A DNA stretch of 9,524 bases from Spirochaetales bacterium (lineage in GTDB: Bacteria > Spirochaetota > Spirochaetia > DSM-27196 > SLST01), in the NCBI GenBank assembly GCA_007130265.1, contig SLST01000347.1:1-9524 (forward strand). Direction: 5' to 3'. Shown here in pieces: positions 1-7,125 of the stretch. Position 1 is the first letter of the stretch, and the number at the start of each line of letters is the position of its first letter. The translations under genes and the position numbers were made by a program. Below the pieces are notes generated by a model. It did not search any database. It was not told where the DNA came from and saw only the letters and a program-made list of their open reading frames with translations.

Positions 1-2
1 AT

Positions 3-1694
3 ATGCATATCGGCAGTGCATCTGCCCGACGAAACGCACGAAACACCTTCAGGGACGAGCTGTCTCCCATCGTCGATATGGTTTCGATGATGTTCGAGAC
101 CAGCGAACAGGACGCCCTGCGCCAGGTCATCCGGGCGACGTATCTCGAGCGCAGAGCGGTCGCAGACCGAACCCGTGTCGAAGGCGCGCTGATCACCCTC
201 GAAAACGATACCGGACACATCCTCGCGATGGTCGGAGGCAGCCCCTTCGAAGCGGGGAACCAGGTGAACCGGGCGATCAGCGCGATGCGGCCTCCGGGCA
301 GCGCTTTCAAGCCGCTCTACTACGCAGCCGCCGTCGACAAACGTGTCATCACGCCTGCGAGCTCGTTCGTGGACGCGCCGGTAGTTTTCTGGAACAACGA
401 CGGTACCCCGTACGCTCCCAAGAACTACAACGGCGAGTGGCGCGGGCCTACCCTCGCGCGCTACGCGCTCGCTACCTCGATGAACGTTGTGTCGCTTCGC
501 ATACTCGATCAGGTCGGGTTCGCCGACGGCTTGGGAACCGCAGGTCGGCTGCTCGGGCTGAACGAGACGCAAATGGTGCAGCGTGGCTTCGAGCCACGCT
601 ATCCGGTCGGGCTCGGTACGGTTGCGGTGAGTCCGCTGCTCATGGCACGCGCCTACGCGACGTTTCCCAGCGGCGGACGCGAGGTCATCCCCGTGTCAAT
701 ACGGTACATCGAGGATCGCAGAGGGAACACCGTCCTGTCCCCGGCCCAGGACGTAGCACAGGACCTCCTGCGAAAGGGCCCGAACGCGCAGATCATCTCG
801 CCCGAGGCGGCCTATCTGATGGTCGACATGCTCAAGAGCACCGTGGAGTTCGGCACCCTGCGGAACAGACGCCTGCTCGTCGGCGGTTTCGACGAAATGC
901 CCATGGCCGGCAAGACCGGAACGACCCAGAACTGGTCAGACGCCTGGACCGTCGGTTTCTCACCGTACATGACCACCGCGGTTTGGCTCGGGTTCGATCG
1001 CGGCGGGAGCAACAGCCTCGGCACGAACCAGACCGGTGCGCAGACCGCCGGGCCGATCTGGGCCTGGTACATGAAGGAGATCCACAAGGACCTCCCGCCC
1101 CGTGAGTTCGAGCGGCCGTCGGGGCTTGTCGAGGTCACCGTTACCGCGGATAGCGGCTCGCTTCCAACGGAGAGTCACCGCGGGAGAACGATGTCCGAGC
1201 TCTTCATCGCCGGGACCGAACCGAAGGCCTTCGACACGACCGAGACGTTTCACACCGATCGTCGTGACCGCATCGCCTCCCAGCTGAGCCGGCCAACGTC
1301 GGTCACAGCGGCGGGGGTGCAGAACTCGATCTTCTCGTCGTCCGTCGCCGTGGGACCACGCAACGACACCGGCTCCGGAACGACATTCGGTGCCGGCGCG
1401 AATCCCTTTCTTGACGACACCGGCGACGATGACCGCGACGAGACGGTGCCGCCTTCGTCTCCTCTCCTGGGACCGGAGCCATCGGCGGACCCATTCGACA
1501 TCGTCGATCCGCTCGAATCGACCGACCCCATGGAGCCGGACGGTGAGCCCGAATCCGACTCGCCGTCGCCGCAAGAGACGCCAGCGGAGCCCGAGACGCC
1601 TCAGGAGCAACCAGAGGACTCGCGGGCAGACGACGACGATTCCGAGACCGTGGACGAGCCTGAGGATGCTGACCGCAACCCGTTGCTCGACTAG
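3..1694 (+). CDS. Class A penicillin-binding protein (PBP1A type), transpeptidase half, 5' partial
   Basis: Cross-links peptidoglycan stem peptides on the outer face of the cytoplasmic membrane. All three motifs of the penicillin-binding transpeptidase fold are present and correctly ordered: SAFK at residues 100-103 (nucleophile Ser100, base 300), SMN at 159-161 and KTGTT at 304-308. The segment before Ser100 matches the linker between the glycosyltransferase and transpeptidase domains. Class A enzymes also carry an N-terminal membrane anchor and a GT51 glycosyltransferase. Neither is here, and the frame is open at the left edge, so the ATG at base 3 is probably an internal Met. After about residue 440 the chain loses globular character and becomes a Pro/Glu/Asp/Ser-rich tail of about 110 residues. 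The stop lies eight bases before the ParB-like gene, so the two are probably co-transcribed. Family assignment is very secure; the PBP1A subclass is inferred from the motifs. Confidence 0.95.
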   Translation: MHIGSASARRNARNTFRDELSPIVDMVSMMFETSEQDALRQVIRATYLERRAVADRTRVEGALITLENDTGHILAMVGGSPFEAGNQVNRAISAMRPPGSAFKPLYYAAAVDKRVITPASSFVDAPVVFWNNDGTPYAPKNYNGEWRGPTLARYALATSMNVVSLRILDQVGFADGLGTAGRLLGLNETQMVQRGFEPRYPVGLGTVAVSPLLMARAYATFPSGGREVIPVSIRYIEDRRGNTVLSPAQDVAQDLLRKGPNAQIISPEAAYLMVDMLKSTVEFGTLRNRRLLVGGFDEMPMAGKTGTTQNWSDAWTVGFSPYMTTAVWLGFDRGGSNSLGTNQTGAQTAGPIWAWYMKEIHKDLPPREFERPSGLVEVTVTADSGSLPTESHRGRTMSELFIAGTEPKAFDTTETFHTDRRDRIASQLSRPTSVTAAGVQNSIFSSSVAVGPRNDTGSGTTFGAGANPFLDDTGDDDRDETVPPSSPLLGPEPSADPFDIVDPLESTDPMEPDGEPESDSPSPQETPAEPETPQEQPEDSRADDDDSETVDEPEDADRNPLLD

Positions 1695-1700
1695 GAGAGG
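1693..1700 (+). promoter_or_regulatory. Ribosome binding site for the ParB-like gene
   Basis: The purine run AGGAGAGG overlaps the TAG stop of the penicillin-binding protein gene. Its GGAG core sits five bases before the GTG start at 1703. This supports the GTG as the true start and suggests the gene is translated from the upstream gene's transcript. Confidence 0.6.
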
Positions 1701-1702
1701 CG

Positions 1703-2092
1703 GTGCAGGTAGATATCGATCAGATCATCATACGTAAGCGAGTGCGAAAGAACCTCGGGGACCTCTCTTCTCTGATGGAGAGTCTGCGCCGTCACGGCCT
1801 TCTGAATCCAATCCTCATCAACAACCGTAACGAGCTGGTCGCCGGACACCGGCGTACCGAGGCCGCTCGACGACTCGGGTGGACGACGATCGAGGTGCGA
1901 ATCGTCGATGATCGGGACGAGGGTGACCTCGTCGAGATGGAGATTGAGGAGAATACCCAGAGAAAGAGCCTCACGCCCGACGAGCTCGCGGAGGCATACC
2001 TGCGACTCGACAGGATCAGGAACCCCGGTTTCTTCGGCCGTATCTGGCAGGCGATCAGGCGGTTCGTCCGCAGGCTGTTCGGGAGACGGTAG
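1703..2092 (+). CDS. Small ParB/CTPase-fold protein with basic amphipathic C-terminal helix
   Basis: A 129-residue protein made almost only of the ParB N-terminal (ParB/sulfiredoxin) fold, which in ParB and Noc binds and hydrolyses CTP. The usual blocks are visible: the GLLNPILI strand at residues 32-39, the GHRR box at 48-51 (GERR in typical ParB) and ENTQR at 83-87, followed by the LTPDELAEAY helix. The ParB helix-turn-helix and dimerisation domains are missing, so this is not a complete chromosome-partition ParB. In their place, residues 109-129 form a short helix with hydrophobic residues at 110, 111, 114, 115, 118, 121, 122, 125 and 126, and seven arginines mostly on the other face. That pattern suits membrane or nucleic-acid binding. 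The GTG start follows a good ribosome site, eight bases after the penicillin-binding protein gene. The fold is confident. CTP binding, membrane targeting and any cell-wall role are inference. Confidence 0.85.
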   Translation: MQVDIDQIIIRKRVRKNLGDLSSLMESLRRHGLLNPILINNRNELVAGHRRTEAARRLGWTTIEVRIVDDRDEGDLVEMEIEENTQRKSLTPDELAEAYLRLDRIRNPGFFGRIWQAIRRFVRRLFGRR

Positions 2093-2115
2093 ACGCAGAC
2101 GGCCGCGACCCCGAC

Positions 2116-3687
2116 CTACCAGATCTCGCCAAAGGCATGTGGCCGTTCGCAGTACTTGCACGTGTACCAATCGCCGGCGGCACGGAGAAACTCCGGCGTC
2201 ACCGGTTCATGGTGCGACGGGTGGCTGATACAGTCCTCGTTCTTGCAGCTGATACCGGGGAGATTGTAGACGCGCGGCGGCATCCCCATGCGGTACTTCC
2301 GCACGACCCTCCCCTTCTTGACGATGTTGAGCGTGCACCCGGGTGCGCTTGCTCCGAGCATCTTGATCTCGTGGTCGGCCAGTTCGAGGAGATCGGGCAA
2401 CGAGATCATGCCTTTGTGCGATATCCGTTCTCCGGAGCTATACACGCCGTGTGAGCTGACACGGTCCAGCCCCAGTATCCGCCGGATCTTGTCGATCTGA
2501 TTCCAGATCTCGCCGGGAGACGAACCGCGCCCGATGTGATCGATCACGATGCCGTCTTGTACCGGCTTGATACCGACCTTATAGTCGGGTTTGCGTGTTC
2601 GCCGCGCCTCGACTTCATGGACGAAATCGTCGGCGTAGTCGGGGTCAACTCGAGGTCTGCCCTGGAAGTCCTTCCCAAGATGACCAGCAACCATCGCGAC
2701 CTCGATCACACGGGTGTAGTACCCGTTCACGCTCTGCAGCTCCCAGCCATTGAGGGCCGTGTCGTCGAGAAAAGTGGGAATAGTCGGTGTGACCTGGTGT
2801 CTCGGGAGCGGGTGGTAGAAGCGGGTCTCCTCGTCCATCCGCCTGACGAAATCACGACGGAAGGTGACCGAATCGCGCAGACGATCGGCCTTGTCCAGGA
2901 GCTGATCACCCATTCGCTCCAACTGCAGCCGGGTGAAGTACCAGATAGGCGCGATGCGTCTCTGCGAGAGGTATTCATCGATCCCGGAAAACCTCCGCAC
3001 GGCGTACCCGCACTCTTCCATCCGCCGCAGGTAGTAATCCGGCATCGAGATCTCTTCCGGTGCCACCAGATCGACCTCCACCTCGCCGAAAACCTGCAAT
3101 CCGTCGACTTTCGAGTGCACGGTCCTGCCATGGAAGAGGTCTCCCACGAGCGCGATATGGATGTGCGACCGATCCCAGGCGAGCTGCTCGAGGAAACTGA
3201 ACTCGTCGAGAAACTCCTGTGTCGGATGCTCGTGCCTCCCGTCGCCTCCGTTCACGAAAGCGGCCGGCGGCAGACCACGCTTGACCGTGTACGTACCAAC
3301 GGCGTGTTCGAGCCACCGACATGTCCCTTCGTGGCGTGTTCGCAGGATGAAGATCGACTGGTCCGAGTAGCCCACGAGCATCTTGACCGTGTCAGTGATG
3401 CTCTCTTTCTTGCTGAAGGACGAGCCGGTAACCGCGAAGTCATTGAGCTTCACACGGTGGAACTTCGCCGCGTTGCGAAAAGACTCTTTCGTGCGCGTCG
3501 AGTCCTCGAGAAAGAGCAGGTAGACGCCGATCTCGGGTTGATCGACGCGGAACCGCTGCACAGCGTCTCGGTCGCCGTCGCGCAGCGCCTCCTTCAGCCG
3601 TCTCGTCTGGTCGTAGAGGTAGACCTGCTCGTCCACTGACAGGTCACGCACGACCTGGACCGTCCGTCCGGCGAAGGGCGACGTCAC
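2116..3687 (-). CDS. pyrBI: Aspartate carbamoyltransferase, fused catalytic and regulatory chains (PyrBI)
   Basis: Cytoplasmic enzyme joining carbamoyl phosphate and aspartate, the committed step of pyrimidine synthesis. The catalytic part (about residues 1-345) has STRT at 63-66, the KKES loop at 93-96, HPTQ at 154-157, GRTVHS at 187-192, TRLQ at 252-255 and HPLPR at 292-296, matching the substrate-binding blocks of E. coli PyrB. After a short linker, residues 370-523 are a full PyrI: the nucleotide-binding domain with VIDHI at 381-385, then a zinc domain with Cys481, 486, 510 and 513 spaced C-x4-C-x23-C-x2-C, as in E. coli. At 523 residues it is the expected sum of both chains, with no frameshift. 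The start is GTG, sharing GTGA with the stop of the P83/100 gene, so translation is probably coupled. By eye, E. coli Lys60 of the CTP site is replaced by Ser429. It converges on the ParB-like gene with a 23-base gap. Confidence 0.97.
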   Translation of the reverse strand: MTSPFAGRTVQVVRDLSVDEQVYLYDQTRRLKEALRDGDRDAVQRFRVDQPEIGVYLLFLEDSTRTKESFRNAAKFHRVKLNDFAVTGSSFSKKESITDTVKMLVGYSDQSIFILRTRHEGTCRWLEHAVGTYTVKRGLPPAAFVNGGDGRHEHPTQEFLDEFSFLEQLAWDRSHIHIALVGDLFHGRTVHSKVDGLQVFGEVEVDLVAPEEISMPDYYLRRMEECGYAVRRFSGIDEYLSQRRIAPIWYFTRLQLERMGDQLLDKADRLRDSVTFRRDFVRRMDEETRFYHPLPRHQVTPTIPTFLDDTALNGWELQSVNGYYTRVIEVAMVAGHLGKDFQGRPRVDPDYADDFVHEVEARRTRKPDYKVGIKPVQDGIVIDHIGRGSSPGEIWNQIDKIRRILGLDRVSSHGVYSSGERISHKGMISLPDLLELADHEIKMLGASAPGCTLNIVKKGRVVRKYRMGMPPRVYNLPGISCKNEDCISHPSHHEPVTPEFLRAAGDWYTCKYCERPHAFGEIW

Positions 3688-5255
3688 GGCTCGATTCGCA
3701 GATCGTCAAGCGCGAGCGCGACGATCCGGTCGTCGGCGCTCTGCACCCATATTCTGTTGCCGCTGAAGGCCATCGTCGTGTACGGGTTGACGGCGATGAT
3801 TGAGCGTTCGACGAGTGACAGCTCGGCGTCGAACCGTCCAAGATGCCAGTCGCCGGCCGCTCTGACTACCGCGTACACTTGGGCCGGCTCCCCATGGACC
3901 TGCATGGTGCTCGCCACATGCACTTCCGCTTCGCTTCGCCGCGTCTCGGCAAGCGTCGTCACGTCGTAGTGGGCCAGCCGACCCGAGTCGTCCGCGGCGA
4001 CGATCACAAGCAGGCGATCGTCGTGAAAGGTGTAGCTGCGGCTGACTATACGGTCTTCGCGAGAGCGGTTCAGGAGCAGCCCGGTGACCGGGTTGATCTG
4101 GATCAGCTGACCGAGGATCGCGCCGGCCTCCTCACGGACGCGCAGGAAGTAGATGGGCGACAAGGTACCGGACAGGCCACGGACCTCTTCGGAAATCTCC
4201 CGTTCATCGAGAAGCGCCCGCGCGTCGCGGGCGATGCGTTCGCGCTCTGCTCGAACCCTGTCGGTGAGGTCGGCGATCTCCTGCCGATCCTCGACAATCG
4301 CCGCGCGCCGCTCCTCGGCGGCGCGTCGTTCCTCTTCGAGCCGACGCTCGCGCTCAGCGAGCTCGGCCTCTCTCGCCTCGATCTCCTCTTCGGCGGGTGC
4401 CCGTTCCTCATCAGGAAGCGTCGCAACCGCTTCGCGTTCGGCGACGATCTCTTCGCGCTCCTCTACGACCCGCTCGACCTCCTCGGCGATGCGTTCCTCT
4501 TCGCGGCGGATCGCCTCTTCCTCCCGAGCGATCGCCTCCTCGCGCTCCTCGATAACGCGCTCGGTCAGCTCGATCATCTCCCGACGGTCTTCGACTCCCC
4601 GATCGTCGAGCGTGCGAAGCTCCTCGATCACGCGGTCGTCGGCGATCTCACCGGGGTCGACCGCGCCGATCACGCCTGGCGCGGCCGTCGTTGAGAGCGG
4701 TATGACGATGCGGCTGCGACCGGGCCACTCGTCGTACCGTCGTGACAATCCCGCATCGTCCGGCGAGAGGTGATCGGTCACGATGGCCTTGTACCGCTCG
4801 CCAAAGAACTCCATGTTGCCGCGGACGACGGCATTGTAGATCGTGATCCAGCGGGCGAGCAGATCGGCATCGGTGGCCGAGTAGGCGTACGCCTCCTGCA
4901 GAAAGCCGGAGATGATCCGGCGAAGGTTGTTGATGTGATCTACGCGTGCGCTCGCGAGGGGCACGATAATGTCCGCGTCGAAACGCTCGCGGACCGTCGG
5001 ATCGACTGCGTGGATGACCCGGTACCTGGCAATGAGCTCGAAATCGCTGTACGCCGGTCCAACGTCGACGCCTGAACCGAGTGAACGCCCGATGCCGACG
5101 ATCTCCTCGATCGTGTTGATCATGTCGTACGGCCCGGTGTAGTTGATGAACTCTATATCCCGGGTGCCAAGCTCCCGTAACTCCTCTTCGGCCACATCGA
5201 GCGCCGGCACGAGCGACGCGATGAGAAGGAGTAGCGCGATCATTCCTGTTCGCAT
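3684..5255 (-). CDS. P83/100-family exported coiled-coil protein
   Basis: A 523-residue homologue of the spirochaete P83/100 antigen; its molecular function is unknown. Residues 1-19 look like a signal peptide (MRTG, hydrophobic run, cleavage near VPA-LD), so it should enter the periplasm or outer envelope. The N-terminal domain (20-200) has the family blocks DIEFINYTGPYD, EEIVGIG, NLRRIISGF, WITIYNAVVRG and DAGLSR, which closely match Borrelia P83/100 from memory. Residues 203-355 are Glu/Arg-rich coiled coil in two heptad runs split by a LPDEERAP break. Residues 365-523 form the conserved beta-rich C-terminal domain. The frame stays open to 5570, but the ATG at 5255 is preferred because a GGAGG site sits five bases ahead of it and the signal peptide starts there. 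The longer reading only overlaps the propeller gene. It is followed directly by pyrBI with a GTGA overlap. Confidence 0.9.
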   Translation of the reverse strand: MRTGMIALLLLIASLVPALDVAEEELRELGTRDIEFINYTGPYDMINTIEEIVGIGRSLGSGVDVGPAYSDFELIARYRVIHAVDPTVRERFDADIIVPLASARVDHINNLRRIISGFLQEAYAYSATDADLLARWITIYNAVVRGNMEFFGERYKAIVTDHLSPDDAGLSRRYDEWPGRSRIVIPLSTTAAPGVIGAVDPGEIADDRVIEELRTLDDRGVEDRREMIELTERVIEEREEAIAREEEAIRREEERIAEEVERVVEEREEIVAEREAVATLPDEERAPAEEEIEAREAELAERERRLEEERRAAEERRAAIVEDRQEIADLTDRVRAERERIARDARALLDEREISEEVRGLSGTLSPIYFLRVREEAGAILGQLIQINPVTGLLLNRSREDRIVSRSYTFHDDRLLVIVAADDSGRLAHYDVTTLAETRRSEAEVHVASTMQVHGEPAQVYAVVRAAGDWHLGRFDAELSLVERSIIAVNPYTTMAFSGNRIWVQSADDRIVALALDDLRIEP

Positions 5256-5260
5256 GGCAA

Positions 5261-5265
5261 CCTCC
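5261..5265 (-). promoter_or_regulatory. Ribosome binding site deciding the P83/100 start
   Basis: GGAGG on the minus strand, five bases before the ATG at 5255-5253. It fixes the start at the signal peptide rather than about 105 codons upstream. A second AGGAGG lies at 5276-5271, farther from the start. Confidence 0.65.
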
Positions 5266-5276
5266 GTCGTCCTCCT

Positions 5277-5282
5277 ACTATA
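5277..5282 (-). promoter_or_regulatory. Weak candidate -10 element ahead of the P83/100 gene
   Basis: TATAGT on the minus strand lies in the 61-base gap after the propeller gene. No convincing -35 hexamer is found 16-18 bases upstream, where the sequence is around ATGCAA. It may be an internal operon promoter or chance. Confidence 0.2.
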
Positions 5283-5316
5283 CCGCGATCCTCTTCGACT
5301 TGCATAGATTGATGCC

Positions 5317-7047
5317 TTAGCGGCCACCGCCGGCGAGTACTCGCAGCGTAGCGAGCGCGTATTCGCGCACCTGACGCGAGTAAGCTCCCTGCGCGATCGT
5401 GAGCAGCGAGTCGGCCACTTCCGGGTGAAGATACCCGCCACGGTGGACGTGAACTGACTCGATGAAGGCGGATACTGCGTGACCGAGCGTATCGTCGGGA
5501 CCGGTACGCAAGTTCCGCCGGACAATATCCGAAAGGCGGGTGGCGAGCTCGCGATCGATCGGCGTTCCAAGAGTTCCCATGCTTCTCAGGATGGTGGCCT
5601 GCAGCGACGGATCGGCTTCGTGCGACAGCAGTCGTGCGAGGAAACGGGAGGTCGCCAGATCGCCGATCTCACCGAGCACGACGATCGCCTCCTCCCGGGC
5701 ACGACGGGGCGCACTGCGCGGTCCGAACTGGCTGAGCTGGCCAAAATACGGCGAGCCGGCCACGAGCTCACTGAGATGCAGCAGGTAAGGATACCGCCCG
5801 GCGAGGTTGTGTCCGTCGTGTATTCGCGCCGCCACGTCACCCATTGCCGCGTTCTGTTCGGTAGGCCCGCCGGCGATGAGCAGCGCCTGCAGCGCGAGGT
5901 AGTCCACGGTACGCCCGTACGCGGCCATATCGGGTCGCCCCTCGGCGGCGCCGGGAGCGACCCCACGGCGGTCGGCGCCGCCCCGAGCCTCCGGCCACGG
6001 TCCGCTCGCGACGACGGAGACCGGATAGGCGTAGGTGACCCAGCTCGCCGTGGGGATTATCAGTTCACCCGAAGGAGCTGCGCTCACTGAGACCGGTCGA
6101 TCGAGCAGCGGTGTCTGCCAGATCACGTCGGACTCTCTCGAACGGCGCTCAAGGGCACCGCCGCCCGTCACGAGAAACAGGTCTTCAGCGGCAACAAGGG
6201 CGACGGCCCGACCGGAGTCGAGCTGCGTCCTCCAGGCGAGCACCCCTTCGGAGGTGATTCGCGACAGCATCCCGTCGTCGCTTATCACGTACGCATCGCC
6301 GGTCGATCCGACGACGAGCGTGTGGACCGCCGACCCTACGTCGGCGCGCCAAACGGGCTCAAGCGTCGCGTCGAAGGCGATTACCCTTCCGTCGGCGGAA
6401 CCGGCGACGATCTCTCGGTCGGTAACGCCGAGCACCGTGGCCACCTCACCGAGGTAACGGCGGCGAATCAGGCGACCATCGACGGAGATAAGGATGTACT
6501 CCCCTCCTTCGCCGGAGACGAGCACATTGCCGTCACGCACGAGTACCGGAGCGGCGCTGACCTGGACTCCGGTCTCGAGGCCCCAGACGAAACGACCGGT
6601 GTGCGTGCGCGCCTCGATCGTCCCAGGTCTGCGGACGGTGATCACGATGCCGTTAGCGGTCACCACCGGCGCAAGCGGACGGTCGGCCGTCACCTGTCTC
6701 CGCCAGATCAGCCGCCCGTCGCGGTTGAGCGCGATGAGTTCGCCGCTCTCAAGCGTGACGAAGATGGTTCCGTCGGTCCCGACGACAAGCCCGCCTGCCG
6801 GCCGCACGTCGAGATCGGTCCTCCAGAGCATGGTCCCGCGTGAGTCGACCGCATAGAGGTACCGGTCGCCGGTTGCGAAATAGGCGACGCCGTCGGAGGC
6901 GAACGCGACCGGCCCCACGGTTACACCGCCGGTGATGAACCGCCAGCTCCAGCCGCGGGCGATCGGCGGCTCGTCGAGGGACGCCGCCGGAGAGCAGAGG
7001 ATGAGAATCAGCACGCCCCGGAGGAGCAGCGGAAATCGAGGTCGCAC
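5317..7047 (-). CDS. Exported PQQ/BamB-like beta-propeller protein with helical (HEAT-like) C-terminus
   Basis: A 576-residue protein with an N-terminal signal peptide (basic MRPRFPLLLR, hydrophobic GVLILILC, likely cleavage after PAAS). Residues 33-345 hold recurring blade ends of the form G-x-L/I-x-A-x-x-x-x-G-x-x-x-W-R, centred near Trp75, 115, 155, 233, 272 and 310, plus a degenerate one near 195. With a last blade closed by the N-terminal WSWRF strand, this gives about eight blades, as in BamB and PQQ-type propellers. The WPEARGGADRRG stretch at 351-362 resembles the segment that flanks such propellers. Residues 370-576 are alpha-helical, with HEAT-like units such as REEAIVVLGEIGD and VREYALATLRVLA. 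The GTG start is the first possible one, because a TGA lies two codons upstream; no good ribosome site is visible. First gene of the presumed operon with P83/100 and pyrBI. A scaffold or envelope-assembly role is inferred; no enzyme motif was recognised. Confidence 0.85.
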   Translation of the reverse strand: MRPRFPLLLRGVLILILCSPAASLDEPPIARGWSWRFITGGVTVGPVAFASDGVAYFATGDRYLYAVDSRGTMLWRTDLDVRPAGGLVVGTDGTIFVTLESGELIALNRDGRLIWRRQVTADRPLAPVVTANGIVITVRRPGTIEARTHTGRFVWGLETGVQVSAAPVLVRDGNVLVSGEGGEYILISVDGRLIRRRYLGEVATVLGVTDREIVAGSADGRVIAFDATLEPVWRADVGSAVHTLVVGSTGDAYVISDDGMLSRITSEGVLAWRTQLDSGRAVALVAAEDLFLVTGGGALERRSRESDVIWQTPLLDRPVSVSAAPSGELIIPTASWVTYAYPVSVVASGPWPEARGGADRRGVAPGAAEGRPDMAAYGRTVDYLALQALLIAGGPTEQNAAMGDVAARIHDGHNLAGRYPYLLHLSELVAGSPYFGQLSQFGPRSAPRRAREEAIVVLGEIGDLATSRFLARLLSHEADPSLQATILRSMGTLGTPIDRELATRLSDIVRRNLRTGPDDTLGHAVSAFIESVHVHRGGYLHPEVADSLLTIAQGAYSRQVREYALATLRVLAGGGR

Positions 7048-7094
7048 AGGTCATGCTACCATCACAGGTGCGCGCTGCATAGCAGTCCTGCGGT

Positions 7095-7122
7095 TTGCCT
7101 TTGCCGCCTCCTGAGGTATAAT
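7095..7122 (+). promoter_or_regulatory. Sigma-70-type promoter for rex-rlmK
   Basis: A perfect TATAAT -10 box at 7117-7122 is preceded, with a 16-base spacer, by TTGCCT (4 of 6 against TTGACA) at 7095-7100. Transcription would begin near 7129, giving a leader of about 30 bases before the rex ATG. It lies in the 113-base divergent region shared with the minus-strand propeller gene, for which no matching promoter was found. Confidence 0.6.
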
Positions 7123-7125
7123 CCA

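Noticed and set aside
1703..2092. The ParB-like gene as the chromosome-partition parB
   Set aside because: No helix-turn-helix or dimerisation domain, no neighbouring parA, and no GTTNCACGTGAAAC-like parS site noticed nearby.
2088..2120. GGTAG and CTACC inverted repeat across the ParB-like and pyrBI stop codons as a two-way terminator
   Set aside because: The stem is only five bases with a 23-base loop, is partly forced by the two stop codons, and has no T-run on either side.
2536..3639. A 367-codon open frame on the plus strand
   Set aside because: It lies wholly antisense to pyrBI, whose conserved motifs fill the minus strand. Its product shows no domain, and long antisense frames are expected in GC-rich codons.
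3843..4773. Two long plus-strand frames opposite the P83/100 coiled coil, one very rich in Ser and Arg
   Set aside because: Repeated GAG, GCG and CGC codons for Glu, Ala and Arg read in reverse as Ser/Arg/Leu codons without stops. This is a composition artefact.
5256..5570. N-terminal extension of the P83/100 frame by 105 codons
   Set aside because: It overlaps the propeller gene's C-terminus, has no domain character, and would bury the signal peptide. The GGAGG site supports ATG 5255.
6985..6996. Possible lipobox LILC in the propeller protein signal peptide
   Set aside because: The residue before Cys is Leu, whereas even relaxed spirochaete lipoboxes prefer Ala, Gly, Ser or Asn. Cleavage after PAAS by signal peptidase I fits better.
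7045..7069. Direct repeat CACAGGT at 7045-7051 and 7063-7069, overlapping the propeller start codon
   Set aside because: A single seven-base repeat in a short region is easily chance. It does not form the TTGTGAA-N4-TTCACAA Rex operator, and no such operator was found in 7048-7160.
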